Origin: Haliotis asinina
Taxonomy: Eukaryota; Mollusca; Gastropoda; Lepetellida; Haliotidae
DNA: 64,000 bases
Assembly: GCF_037392515.1 (NCBI RefSeq)
Contig: NC_090288.1
Location: 1,860,001-1,924,000, forward strand
Direction: 5' to 3'
Program-made: the position numbers and the translations under genes
Shown here: piece after piece, positions 31,001 through 41,046 of the stretch
How the letters are laid out: each line of letters opens with the position of its first letter
How positions within the stretch are numbered: position 1 is the first letter of the stretch
Notes under the pieces: model-generated
Database searches by the model: none
Seen by the model: the letters and a program-made list of their open reading frames with translations, nothing else
Told to the model about the DNA's origin: nothing

Positions 31001-32171
31001 ACCACTGTAGCTACCATAGCTACCAAAATTTCCGTATGATATTTGCTATCACAGCTGAACCAACACTCAAAATTACCTAAATATAAAGCTTTGCAACCTT
31101 CCAGAGTGAAACAAATGGCTTGCTACGTGCCTGTAGACATCATATTTTCATGTAACATGATTATATATCGAGGTTAAAAACACAGAAATAGGATCAAATT
31201 GAGTAACTATACCATCCAAGCATCCGAAAAAAACTACACTGCTGGGATATTTTGTTACGATCAGACAAGGAATACCATGGATATTTTTAAAAAATGGCAT
31301 ATGATGGGCATCCGGCCTCCTGACTCTTTTGGGTGAAGAAATGCTGCTAATATGGACAGGAGCCCAGTTCCTTTGTCCGTCACGGTCGAAGGAGCGGGCA
31401 CTGACCAATTTGCAGTTTGTTTTCGTAATTAGACCGTTGGCGAGAAACATTATTCGCTCCGCATCAGTGCCCCTTTAAGAAACGAGGAAAAATGGGGATG
31501 AGTGGACGATCGCCAGTAACAGTGAGAGAATATGGTTTAAAGCTGATTTTTAATATTCCAGGAATATCTTAAATGGCGGGGGAAACTAAAAATGGGCTTC
31601 ACCATCAAACACCATATACATGTAGGAAATCGAACCTGGTTCTCCAATGGGATGAGCGAAAGCTTTAACCACTAGACTACCCCACGGACCCTCCTGATTT
31701 AGTCCAGCATATAACTAGACGACTTAGCACTATACCAGGGTGTACCCAATGTAAGCCTTGGCTGGACTACAACTTTATATATATGAACTACAACGCCCCT
31801 TGTGATCACTTGTGATCACAATAATCAGATAATAAATGAATAAATAAACAAAGAAATAAATGTCAATGGTGTTTTGAATGACAACTGACCAATCCATGCG
31901 AGATTAGCATTCTATCATAACTACTTCGCCGTGTGCGGCGCCCTGAAAAGTGCCCAGGTGTAACGGGACAGCATTTAGAATTTACATGAAGTCATTCATC
32001 ATTACATAACCGAAATTAATACTGGGCCTCGGGGGCTTCTGGCTCTGGACAAGGAGAGAGAAGACGAAAACTGCGAGCTGTTACTCATTACGTAATACGC
32101 TGATTTTTCGACACCGATGTGTTATTACTTACATATAAATGTGCATTGAGCCACGGCAGGATGTCTACCAT
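16023..32171 (-). CDS. Slob/PXK-family membrane-anchored pseudokinase with WH2 tail
   Basis: Fourteen coding exons join in phase into 438 residues: 32133-32171, 25577-25650, 24037-24137, 23515-23592, 22838-22989, 21725-21835, 21326-21421, 19964-20049, 19377-19486, 18876-18973, 18363-18416, 17010-17068, 16523-16552, 16023-16251. All have AG/GT borders. Residues 14-33 (VPILGGLALVAIIALIVWCC) form a membrane segment, then a basic stretch. Residues about 140-330 resemble the kinase-like domain of PXK and Drosophila Slob: HPYVFPI, GSLKDLIYQ, GLSLQQIQLFGRQILE, LEDKGFPPHSNIHSGNIMF, HLLFEMCFG. HRD is HSN (230-232), Asn237 is kept, DFG is GYE (249-251), so catalysis is unlikely. Residues 384-411 are polyproline; 412-435 are a WH2 actin-binding motif (RGALLGSIRKGHTLKKT, NDRSAP). 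Known: PXK has a PX domain, kinase-like domain and WH2; Slob binds Slowpoke channels and 14-3-3. RSASMS (372-377) resembles a 14-3-3 site. Which of the two it is orthologous to is unsettled. Confidence 0.85.
16605..16795. repeat. ~20-bp tandem repeat in intron 13-12
   Basis: Units like TGATACTGTCTGTAGCCTGT, with an older section of GTAACATGCAGATAGTGTGT upstream. It is intronic to the pseudokinase gene. Confidence 0.8.
17440..18110. repeat. 61-bp tandem array split by a SINE
   Basis: Units carry GTGCAACAAGG, GAGGGC, GGGACACAGCAGGGTAAGGG and TCAGAGAAGGTAGGG at a 61-bp spacing (17489, 17550, 17611). A SINE-A copy at about 17650-17962 interrupts one unit; the array continues at 17963-18110. It is intronic to the pseudokinase gene. 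Confidence 0.88.
17650..17962 (-). repeat. SINE-A copy, antisense, with long (GTGA)n
   Basis: Begins with about 60 bp of GTGA repeats, then GTTTAGTTTTACGCCGCACTC and the SINE-A body in reverse. TCAGA is found on both sides (left TCAGAgtgag, right tctTCAGAatg) and is a likely target-site duplication inside the 61-bp array. Confidence 0.82.
20050..20512. repeat. 58-bp tandem array touching an exon
   Basis: About eight units carrying AACATGGCAACACCACTTTA, CCTTCAGCAAACATGGCAAC and GTATTCTTATCATAGCCC. On the gene strand the first unit runs straight into the acceptor (CCATGTTGTAG) of the pseudokinase exon that starts at 20049. Confidence 0.92.
20740..21012 (-). repeat. SINE-A copy, full length, antisense
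   Basis: From GTGAGTGAGTGAGTTTAGTTT to GGACCTTCATGGGTC. It lies in an intron of the pseudokinase gene, between exons 19964-20049 and 21326-21421. It also gives rise to the open minus-strand frame seen there. Confidence 0.87.
22160..22555. repeat. 28-bp tandem array, about 14 units
   Basis: Near-identical units AGCTATCACACAGACAGATG-TATTTTTT, with single-base variants only near the right end, followed by decayed units to about 22620. Very low divergence suggests recent growth. It is intronic. Confidence 0.95.
22677..22812 (-). repeat. SINE-B copy, antisense, next to an exon
   Basis: From GTGAATGAGTGAGTAGGGTT through a tRNA-like head (CAAATGCTCTAACAACTAGA). It ends about 25 bp from the donor of pseudokinase exon 22838-22989. 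Confidence 0.75.
23270..23470. repeat. 24-bp tandem array
   Basis: Units TACAACCAGCTTTATGACTG-AGAG, about eight copies. It lies about 45 bp below the donor of the exon that ends at 23515. Confidence 0.88.
24295..24362 (-). repeat. SINE-A fragment, antisense
   Basis: TTAATAATCGAGTTGGGATC and AGACAATCTAGTGATCAATA match the middle of SINE-A. It directly precedes the 38-bp array. Confidence 0.7.
24365..25572. repeat. 38-bp tandem array ending in a splice donor
   Basis: About 31 units carrying AGTAGTGACAGTGACATGAA and GGGGGTAGAACTACCCAG with GGCAGATCTACC variants. The last unit reads AGGGGGTAGAACTCACCTGC, so on the gene strand the donor GTGAGTTCTACCCCC of pseudokinase exon 25577-25650 is itself the edge of the array. 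Confidence 0.95.
25656..27130. other. Intron 1 of the pseudokinase gene, proximal part
   Basis: No exon recognised. 25905-25980 has a possible tRNA-derived fragment (AGTGGTCTAAGGC, then CGATCGAACCCAC). 26020-26050 has a short TACATTACCCTGTACAG duplication. Confidence 0.4.
27131..28145. repeat. 67-bp tandem array, about 15 units
   Basis: Units begin AGATAAACATGTTTACCAGT and continue GCCACAGTTTTCTCACACCA and TGCCAGGTGAAATAATAAAA. The variant AACATATTTACCAG occurs at 27541 and 27876, 335 bp apart, showing a five-unit higher-order repeat. It is in intron 1 of the pseudokinase gene. Confidence 0.94.
28146..29478. other. Intron 1 of the pseudokinase gene, middle part
   Basis: No exon, repeat family or RNA gene recognised. 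Short open frames at 28944-29186 and 29203-29415 have no domain and look like chance. Confidence 0.4.
29483..31474 (-). mobile_element. Kolobok/T2-like non-autonomous DNA transposon, copy 1
   Basis: It is flanked by TTAA on both sides (29479-29482 and 31475-31478) and bounded by a 19-bp perfect inverted repeat, AGGGGCACTGATGCGGAGC. Length is 1992 bp. TTAA plus AGGGG gives the T2/Kolobok signature TTAAAGGRR. No transposase is recognisable. It is the same element as 49618-51625, in the opposite orientation; strand here is set so that both copies read alike. It lies in intron 1 of the pseudokinase gene. Confidence 0.8.
31479..32132. other. Intron 1 of the pseudokinase gene, distal part
   Basis: Contains a tRNA-headed SINE fragment at 31588-31690 and otherwise nothing recognised. 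Confidence 0.4.
31588..31690 (-). repeat. SINE head fragment, antisense
   Basis: Minus strand reads GTGGGGTAGTCTAGTGGTTA, then CCAGGTTCGATTTCC, a clear tRNA-like box A/box B pair, followed by ATGGTGTTTGATGGTGAAGC. The shared SINE tail is missing. Confidence 0.7.
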
Positions 32172-33339
32172 CTTGACAGGTTATCTTCGTCCACAAGAGT
32201 CGTTCTTGTCCCGCATGACACGGTCTCCGACCTCAAAAGGCCATCACGTGTGTCGCCATCTTGTTTGTTTTCCTCGTGACCTGTCACGTGACTGACAGGC
32301 AACGGTAATGAGTTATCACGAGAAGCACTCGTATAATACATTGTATCCATATTTGCAAGATTTGCCCCCACAGTTTTGTAGCTTTATTGTTCGACCTATT
32401 TCTAATATCTAACTTTTCATAATCACGGGGAAATTATAACAAATTTGTGTCTATTTTTATCCCGGGAATTAATGTATCCTGGCAACGGGCTTTAATAAAT
32501 CCTCTTTGACCTGTTAGAAAAGTCGCGGGTATTTTGTTTAGTTAAACATGACAAATAATGTTTAGAAGTCTCCATGAAATACTTCCTACAGATAGAAAGT
32601 AAATAAATTAAATATTATTGTTTAATCAATCTTACATGTTTACTGCATTTCAAGTACGTGAACTTTCCTAGTTTGCAGGTCAGATTATCTACAGGTCTAT
32701 ATATCGTTGTCACTGATGACGCGCCCAAAGTGATATGAGCTATTTACAACAGGCGATATCGTGACTAGGCCAGTTGATGATGGTGTATGATATCCATATG
32801 ATGTTAACAGATCTCACACGTTTAAAGTTATTAACAAAACACGTGAGTTGTAGGTGTTGGCGCGAAACGTAGACAAAGGAGTTTTCTCTGGTACCAAAAT
32901 TCAATGTAGATGGCTGCAGGGTAAACGAAGACAAATGAATGCCCTCAAGTACTGAAACGTGGAAAATGAATTTCCACTAGTATCGAAATGTGACAAACGA
33001 ATTTCCCCAACAACCGAAACGTAGAATCAAGTTTCCCTAGTACCGAAAACTAGATAAATCCCCAATGTAGACACATTGTAGGCAGACAGCAACAAACTAG
33101 CCGTTTATCAGGATTTTTTGTTTACTAGCGTTTATAGATTTGATAATGCTACCTATTACAATGCAAGACCTTATATAGTATATGAATACTAGTATAAAAT
33201 CTATAATCTATAACCGTCATTATGCAAAAATAACATTGCATTACTATTTATTAACTTGTATTTATTACACTGTTATAAAGTGATACGGTTATATCGACGT
33301 TTTGATTACACAATGTCATTTAGAAAGCGATCATATGTA
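32172..33339. other. Upstream region of the pseudokinase gene
   Basis: Presumed promoter and 5' UTR side of the start ATG at 32171. A repeated phrase like CGAAACGT(A/G)GACAAA/AATGAATTTCCCTAGTACC occurs at 32865-33060 (about five loose copies of 35-45 bp). No exon found. Confidence 0.4.
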
Positions 33340-33496
33340 ACATATGTCATATTTGGGATTACACTTTCTTAGTAAAGTACAAATTCTACTACCTTGTTGG
33401 TTGTAGTGCGGGTTCCAATCCCGGGCGGAACTCAACCAGAAAAATACTAGAATCTGTACTTTACTAAGCAAGTGTAGTCCCAAATATGACACATGC
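33340..33496. mobile_element. MITE with ~50-bp TIRs around a tRNA-like core
   Basis: Arms 33340-33391 (ACATATGTCATATTTGGGAT...) and 33445-33496 (...CCCAAATATGACACATGCT) are inverted repeats. The 50-bp core contains GTGCGGGTTCCAATCCCG, matching the box B side of the core at 12514-12613. This is the most complete copy of the family in the window. Confidence 0.75.
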
Positions 33497-33729
33497 TATG
33501 TTGAAGGTTGAGAACCGAGAAGAAGCTACGAGGCTACTGTCAGTCAACGACGAACGTACAGCTTGACTTGAGACAGTCATCCACAACGACGGGCAGCGTG
33601 CAATCCCCATCATCGGGGGTGCTGCCCCAACAAGACCAGATGGAACATGGCCAGTCTGGAAGGGGTGTATCATGATACCAAAGTACGAATGAGTAAGCTC
33701 GGTTTACGAAGTTTTCGGGAATGTACTGT
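33497..33729. other. Unassigned, possibly coding-derived sequence
   Basis: Directly next to the MITE, plus-strand translation gives stretches such as IPIIGGAAPTRPDGTWPVWK that look protein-like, but no splice sites, family or continuous frame could be established. Confidence 0.2.
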
Positions 33730-33835
33730 GATTAGCGCAGTGAGAGAGACCAGAAAGTGGGATTCGCACAGTGCACCCACGCGGGACATAGAATATTAGG
33801 CATGACAAACGGACGCTTTAACCCCTCGGCTACCT
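33730..33835 (-). repeat. SINE-like tRNA head, antisense
   Basis: Minus strand reads GGTAGCCGAGGGGTTAAAGC, then GTGCGAATCCCAC, resembling SINE-B heads but with a different middle. Confidence 0.5.
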
Positions 33836-35651
33836 TATCTTTCTAATGATGCTGAAGTAGAGAAGCTGGTCAAGCGAGCTACTGCTGGAGGTTTGCCAGG
33901 TTAATCTGAGCAAGGTGGGCGATGTTTGAATCGAGACTGCTGGTGATAGTAATGGATAAGATTATAATATACTATATAATCAAGTTGCGTGCTAATAAAA
34001 TAGTGCATTGTAAATAGGTTCAAACCCATTTAACCTTGCAGGCTTCTCCCATAATATGTTTTAGCACTCTCTTACAATGCAGTGTGTAAACGTTAAACAC
34101 GGAGTTATTAAACACACATAGGAGATCTAAATAAATGCATGTCGTACAATTCATGAACACTGTTGTGTTTAAAATGTAAACACTGCCCATTTGTAGCATT
34201 AAGAGCCTAAACACCTACATGTATTTTTACTGTGTATGTAATTGACCTTTTAGACCACGTGTCTGACTTGCTGGTACTTCCATGAACAAGACTTTGACTT
34301 GACGTATATCATGTATGTCAGTGGTGAAAGTCTTTGATTGGAATTCAGAAGTGATAATCATAACGATCAAAACTAATATAGGCACGCCGTTTGGAGTATG
34401 TGCAGCCCAACTCCTTAATGACGAAGGAGAGCATACTCCCCCACGTCGTGCCTCTCTTATTACACAAGCTGACACACAGACGTTTTCACCCTTGAATGTT
34501 ATGTCACATGAAACTATCAAGGTGATAAATGTATGAAAGTAAAGAGTCTACTGCTATAGGGGACTATTTGTATACTTACAAATAAGCTGTTATATATTTC
34601 CCATTCGTCTACCAGGAAGAGTGTCCCTAATAATGACTGCTATTTATTAGTCCCTAAGTGTAGACACGTTGTGGCCACTCACCCGCCAGACAGATATGCC
34701 AGTCCCAAAACTTCACCCTGGAAATCTCGTGTGTATACATCTCAGCGATGTCTGAAATATCATTACGAGGTCGTTTCCATCATTTAAGAGGGGTGTGATA
34801 AAGTGAGGCCACAATTAGCGATAACCTGCAATTTTCATAGAAAAGGGACTTTCATGCTAACTTTGTGTTGTAACAGCTGTACGCAGGGGCATATATTTGA
34901 CCTCTGGGGCGCGGTGAACACCATGGGGACAACAAATCATCATCTGTGCACGTGGACGACGGGGTCGTCGTATGACGATGTTGGCATCAAATGCCGGGCT
35001 TTGATAACATAATCAACATTGTCATCACAGGCGCCCTATGTGTAGAAACGTGTGTTGGATAGTAAACCGGCACTTAAAGTAGTTTATCGATTTTCTGGGC
35101 ACCTGTGATTGTCATCGCACCGACAACAGCATGGACCAAAATCGCCCGAAACACTTCCTTAAAATTCCTACTGACCATAAGTCAGACTGTATGGCAGGTT
35201 ATATACACAACATTACGAAACGTCTCATTGTGTACAGTCACCTCTCACCCTGGAGAGAGGGTTCCCGGAGCATAACCAGTAAACGTCTCATTGTGTACAG
35301 TCACCTCTCACCCCGGAGAGAGGGTTCCCGGAGCATAACCAGTAAACGTCTTATTGTCCCCCTGTATGTATGTATACCCCATGTGGTGAGTCCTATGTAA
35401 CGACGTTAACAGACGTCTTTGTGTACGTTGTTTTCGCGTTATCTAACAGACGGCGGACGCAACGACACGACGGGCATAAACAATGAACGTCTTCATCTTC
35501 CAGCGGCACGACAGCCTAGCTCCTTAGCGACATCATGTGAGTGAGCGGTTACTTCCCGGCGGACGAGTTTGTCAACTGCACTACATAAAGTGTCAGGATA
35601 TATACAGATGTGTGTCACAATAAGTTTACAAAAGGAGCTTTAGAATTTGTT
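33836..35651. other. Gene-poor stretch
   Basis: Holds a 72-nt hairpin at 34381-34452 and a possible exon at 34889-35011: acceptor GTACGCAG, then a GHIFDLWGAVNTMGTTNHH-type reading with regular codons to a TAA. It also holds a 63-bp duplication at 35216-35350 (ACGTCT(C/T)ATTGTGTACAGTC). No gene can be named. Confidence 0.35.
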
Positions 35652-35858
35652 TTCAGCAACCCATGCTTGTCGTAAGAGGAGACTAACGTGATCGGGTGGT
35701 CAGGCACGCTGACTTGTCGGATATGTCATCGTATCCAAATTACGTAGATTGATGCCCATGCTATTAATCACTGATTTTGTCTGGTCCAGACTCAATAATT
35801 TTTTTTCAATTTCTTCCTCTGGAATATTGGTGAGTGCAGCGTAAACTAACAAACAAAA
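35652..35858 (+). repeat. SINE-A copy, 5'-truncated and diverged, sense
   Basis: From TTCAGCAACCCATGCTTGTC to GGTGAGTGCAGCGTAAACTA; an A/T-rich stretch replaces the CGCCATATAGC segment. Confidence 0.75.
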
Positions 35859-36097
35859 AAGAAAAAAAAGATAAAATACATTGCCCAGTGACATCAACAC
35901 CCTCATCTAGGACGTCGATATTAATGTGACGTCATCCCGACGCTACGTTATCTTTAAAACCCCGCAAACAATGCCGTTAGGTGACGTTCAGGATGCATGA
36001 AGTGGTATTTTCACGTAAGACTGTGGCACGTTTCCTCATTAAGTGTCCTCCATTGATTCTATTCATGCTGGCTTTGGTTCAGGTAAATGTACGTGCG

Positions 36098-36180
36098 TTG
36101 GCGGTTGGTAGCCTAATGGTTGAAGTGTTCGCTCGTCCGGTGTACGCATGGGTTTCATTCCCTATATTCACAGGTATACT
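36098..36180 (+). repeat. SINE head fragment, sense
   Basis: GGTTGGTAGCCTAATGGTTG (box A) and ATGGGTTTCATTCCC (box B) with TCGCTCGTC between them, as in SINE-B heads. Confidence 0.6.
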
Positions 36181-36668
36181 GGCGTCTGGCTCTTATCCGA
36201 TTTGAAAAATGAGTTCGCTATAAATCTAGTATTACTCAGTGCTTACTGACTGCCTATCACTTCAAACCCTTTAAGCGTTACGATAAGTATACTTTACCTT
36301 ATCCAGAAAATACTGAAACAAACCCAGCAAAACCATACTCCCCGAATTGTCAAAACGGACAAAGCAACCTCACAGGAAAACGACTGTATTTATCATAGCC
36401 TCAAAACTAAACCTCCGATAATTTCAATGTCCACTTATCTTTCCATATCAGTTACTGACAATACGCCCGCCAAACCGTAGTGTAAATACCAGCTAGTAGG
36501 TAAAATTGTGTTCAGACTGAATATAAGCTTCATTTAAATGGTATCAACAAGAATGGTTTCTTATCAGTCGCGGGAACATTTTTCTTAGAACTGTTAACTC
36601 GCGAGTTTGGGGAATCAGCTCGCTTGGCAGCTAGGAGGTGTAACTATACCAACCCACACACAACACGA

Positions 36669-37512
36669 GAACCTGAGTAAATAAACAAGGAGTTTATTGC
36701 GCCAGTCACAGGATCATTTTTACATGATTAGGTACAAATAAGTATTGGATCATATTGACACGGTAATCAGGTGTCAAAATACATTATCATTATAGGTCGA
36801 TATACAAAGTACATAATCATCATACGTCGATGTACACGACACATACTACATAAATCAAGATACATTTCTAACACCTAACATCAACACATTTTCGTTCATA
36901 CATCTTAATATAATACTAGCATATCCAAAACAACATTACGCAGTACATAATGAACTACACAGTGTCGAACACACTCTATACATTATACCAGTATCATTCA
37001 ACACGGGAAGATATTCACAATAATTATTATAATAATAATACAATAATTGAAACAATACACGACACGCTCTACGACAGCCACGAAACCACTATTATCAAAC
37101 AGACAAAACATGAACAGCAATACAGGGAGCGATTTGGGTTTTACAGCGCTTTTAACAATATTTCAGCAATCGCTTAGGACACCAGAAATGGGCGAAACAC
37201 ATTGTGCCCACGTGGGGAATCGAACCCGGGCCTTCAGCGTGACGAACAAACGCTCTAACCACTAGGGTACCTAGCCGCTCCTGAACAGAGCAATAGAGAG
37301 TAAAACAGTCTAAAATATATTAACGACCCTCGTTCCACATAACATAACGACCTTGCCAAGGATCTTAACATGTGGTCATGATAGCGAACATGTATTGCAG
37401 AAAACATTGAACAGTAATGGTAACGATTTGCCAAGGTAGAAGAAAGTAAAGGGTCTTACCTGAGTAAATAAACAAGGAGTTTATTACGCCACAGTCACAG
37501 GATGATTTGTGA
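36669..37512. repeat. Direct repeat pair, possible short retroelement remnant
   Basis: ACCTGAGTAAATAAACAAGG plus AGTTTATT(G/A)CGCC and CAGTCACAGGAT occurs at about 36674 and again at about 37455. Read on the minus strand the right-hand copy is preceded by GGGTATAAAACAGGG and contains AATAAA, which is LTR-like. A SINE-B copy sits between the repeats. Too short and decayed to assign to a family; a local duplication is the alternative. Confidence 0.35.
37128..37282 (-). repeat. SINE-B copy, antisense
   Basis: From GCGATTTGGGTTTTACAGCG through CGTGGGGAATCGAACCCGGG to GCTCTAACCACTAGGGTACC. Box A and box B are well preserved on the minus strand. Confidence 0.82.
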
Positions 37513-40500
37513 CTGTGGTCGTCCCTGTTTTATACCCTTTCCCAGTTGTCATAGCTAATCGGGTTTACTGATAATATTGCTGATAAGTTGTTGTATCTAA
37601 ATCCTATTGCCTAATTCGACTACCGATAACGTACCTACTGCGAAGTTAAGTTACTCTATCTGTCAGAATTACATAAAGATTTTCATAACGTATTTGACCA
37701 CAACGGCGTTGACAAGCGAAAGACATGATGCATCTGCTGACACATACAAGATATTAGTCTTGGACATTCGATATCAGTGTGACCACGAGTGAAGTACACG
37801 ATAAATTGGATTAGCCTATCTCTATCTGTTAACACTTACAAGATACTGGTCTTGGACCTTCGTTATCATTGTGACCCTTGGCAGACTGAAGATGTGGAAC
37901 GAGTAGCATTTCAATATTTCAATAAAATATTCTGTCATAGAATCTTTATAAAATATTGTGCATTTCCACCATGTTAATAGAACGAAAAATAATTACAAAC
38001 ATCATCCCCTTAAACCAGCTATTTATCTGTAAACTGATACGGGACATGAACGCAGACGAAAGTGGTATTTCATTTGAGCATCAATATCTCCGAAACTACT
38101 AGACTGGCTACTTACACTAATCATGAATCAGCCATCCTCACTCCTGGAAGCGTTAATGCATGAAAAACAATAGGAAATGCACATTAGATTGGTTGTGATT
38201 CTATTTCTGACGGTTATCACATGTGGTGGACAGTTTTATTGAAAAGATCATCAGCATTTGTGTTTCAGATGCCTCTATGCGCCTGTCTTGCAGAGAATTA
38301 CTACACACCTGCATACAGATAAATCAAGACTCAGTGAAATATATATAAAGTATACTATTTTTCAGGCATAATATTGTAAACGTCCACAGAATGTTAACAT
38401 GGCTGACTGTTTATCCTATAAACTGATATCCATTTCATTCGAATCTACTTGAACCGCCTTTTTAACAATCGTTTTTTCTTAAAGTAATCTGTTAAAAACT
38501 ACATGTTTATATTTAACGCTATATTAAACAAATGATTTAAACGTTGAACGTTAAAAGGAAAACACAATAATGGTAATCCATTTTGCCACCAGCAAACGCA
38601 TCTGACAATGATAAAACTAATTTGTTAGTCCAGAACATCTGCACGTAGCCTTGGCTAAAACATGTAACTTACAGTTACACACAATGAGTGATAGTTTTTG
38701 TCAGGATGTGTGCCAGTACTACACAGGAAACAATAATAATGTGATATTTTGATCTATATTATTTTTCACATCCTATCACATATAAACATTTAGTTGTTAT
38801 GAACAGTTCAACATGTGCGTGTTTTTTTCTCTTTAAGGGACAGATACTGGTCCCGTCAGAGTTGTAAAAATGCCATAAATCATAAATCAGTATAAATGTG
38901 ATCGGGTTTTAAGGGAATTACGAACTAATTTCTGTACTTATCATTCCATTTGGATAATTATGAAATATGAATCACCAATCTATTAAATGGAAAACACATC
39001 ACGTTTTCATTTCCGTTTCTGTTATGCCACCAGGCCATCTCTGCATGTGTATTCATGTGTTTCGACAGGGAGAGAGTGTGGTATATTTTAAAACAAAGAA
39101 TGTATTCTGTCATTTTTTTTTATTTTTAAAGTTAGATTATTTGGTAAAACCTTAATTAACTATAAATGTGAAAGCTTCGGAAGCATTATTTAATTAAATA
39201 TTGATGGAGAAAGACGAAGGCGCCCGAGTTCCTTTCCACACGATGATCTTAACGTTAAGGCGATCATAACTCCCAAACTTTAACACTGGTCTACGATACG
39301 CTCTGGATCAATGCCCTGACTTTTATGAGGGTGCAAGGGTAACCGTGCAGGAGGTGACAAACTGTAAAAAATACGGAGAGCCTAAGAACCTAAGATTATT
39401 ACATATTTCCGGATAATATATTGTACGTATCCGGCAAGCGTCACATCTCGCCTAAGTAGTTATTCTACTTCCTTGTCGGTCCGAGGCGACGTAGTGGATG
39501 ATCTTCCGGTCAGTAGAGGGTAAAGATCCTTGCCCAAATCACACCAGCCTTGACTATGCACACAGTGTCGCACAAGTATTGGTACAATGGCTTCTGTTTA
39601 CTGATATTCTAGCAAAAACAAAACTACCACAAAAATTTCCATAAACAAAACTGGTGCACGACATGCATGACAACCTTGTTGCAAGTTGAGGTTTATGGTC
39701 AGACGTTTTTGATCCATATTCAGGTGACTGCAAACAGAGGTAGTACAACACAGGTACGTGTCAAGGTGTTAAAGTTACAGCTGAACACATTTCTTCAATT
39801 CAACCGCTGCATAACATGCTCTGGTTGGCGTCAACAACTTGGATCTTTAATTAACCCCTTTTCAACAATAACCCGACGTCTTTGGTACTGATAAATGGTA
39901 AAACAAAGCAGTAGTCTCTTATACAGAGCCTGAAATAAATATATATCTAAGAAAGGCCATGCAAGTGTTCGGGGGTTCAACTATGCTGAAAAGACACTTA
40001 CCACAGGGCAAGTGTCTTCAAGAAAAGTAACTTGTCCTGACTAATTTTCCACTTGCTCTGATTTTATGACACAATGTTTGATGTTAATGTTTAATGGGTT
40101 GCTTAGAGTAAGATTCCATTATTTGATTACCGAAATGAAAACTGACTTGTCCCGGGCGTCGGGTGATCGGATTTTTTAACCCCTGCTGTTGAATATGTGG
40201 CAAGTCTAGATTACCTCAGTTTCTGAAAATGAAGAACGTCCCTAGTGTCCTTTCGTTGTAATTTATGATCATAATTTAGGAACAGTTTTTTTCTGTTAAC
40301 TATGTTGACTTCAGAGAAGAGATGTTAGCGAAGAAACTGTAACGGACAGAGCACAGAACAACGGACGGTCCGGGATACCATTGTGAGAGAAAGTTTAGCC
40401 TTAAGACCCAGTTGCGGCAAGTGTACGTGTACGTTGCTGTATGGTGATTGTGGTCACCTTAAAGAATTGGTGATATTGCCGGAGTGTGGCTAAAGTCACT

Positions 40501-40887
40501 CACTACGTCATTCTAAACTCGCTCTGTCGAACACGTGGGAACCGAAGAAAAAAATCATCAACAAATTTCATTTTCCAAAACCAAGCACCATGGTATTGGC
40601 AGGTCGGCACCCACCTTGGATGTGAAGCACCATGTTAGTGAAAATGTGACAACTCAGGCAGACCGTCGATCTCGCTGTCAACACTTGGATTAGCGTCATT
40701 ATCGAAGTTGTATCTCAACTAATAGATTCACAAACATCCTCTTAATCCGTTTTCGTCATCTCTATATTTGTACTGTCAACGGCAGTCACGCGAGGACACC
40801 TGAGTAACCTGCCAACGATTGGTATAAAGTGCCTGACTTTTACCACAGTTACCGCAGGGCGTCCTTGTTAAGTTTGCTTGACTAGAA
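37513..40887. other. Gene-poor, A/T-rich stretch
   Basis: Contains a 93-bp-spaced duplication (ACAAGATA(T/C)T(A/G)GTCTTGGAC at 37746 and 37839). Short open frames at 38967, 39554 and 39667 have no domain. Nothing else recognised. Confidence 0.4.
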
Positions 40888-41046
40888 TGAGTGAGTTTAG
40901 TTTTACGCCGCTTTTAGCAATATTCCAGCAATATCACGACGTGACACACCAGAAATGAGCTCCACATATTGTACCTATGTGGGGAATCGAACCTTGGTTT
41001 TCAGTGTGACGAACGAACGGTATAAACAACTGACTACCTACCTCCC
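40888..41046 (-). repeat. SINE-B copy, antisense
   Basis: Starts AGTGAGTTTAGTTTTACGCC-GCTTTTAGCAATATTCCAGC, passes CACATATTGTACCTATGTGG-GGAATCGAACC and ends in the tRNA-like head. Confidence 0.85.
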
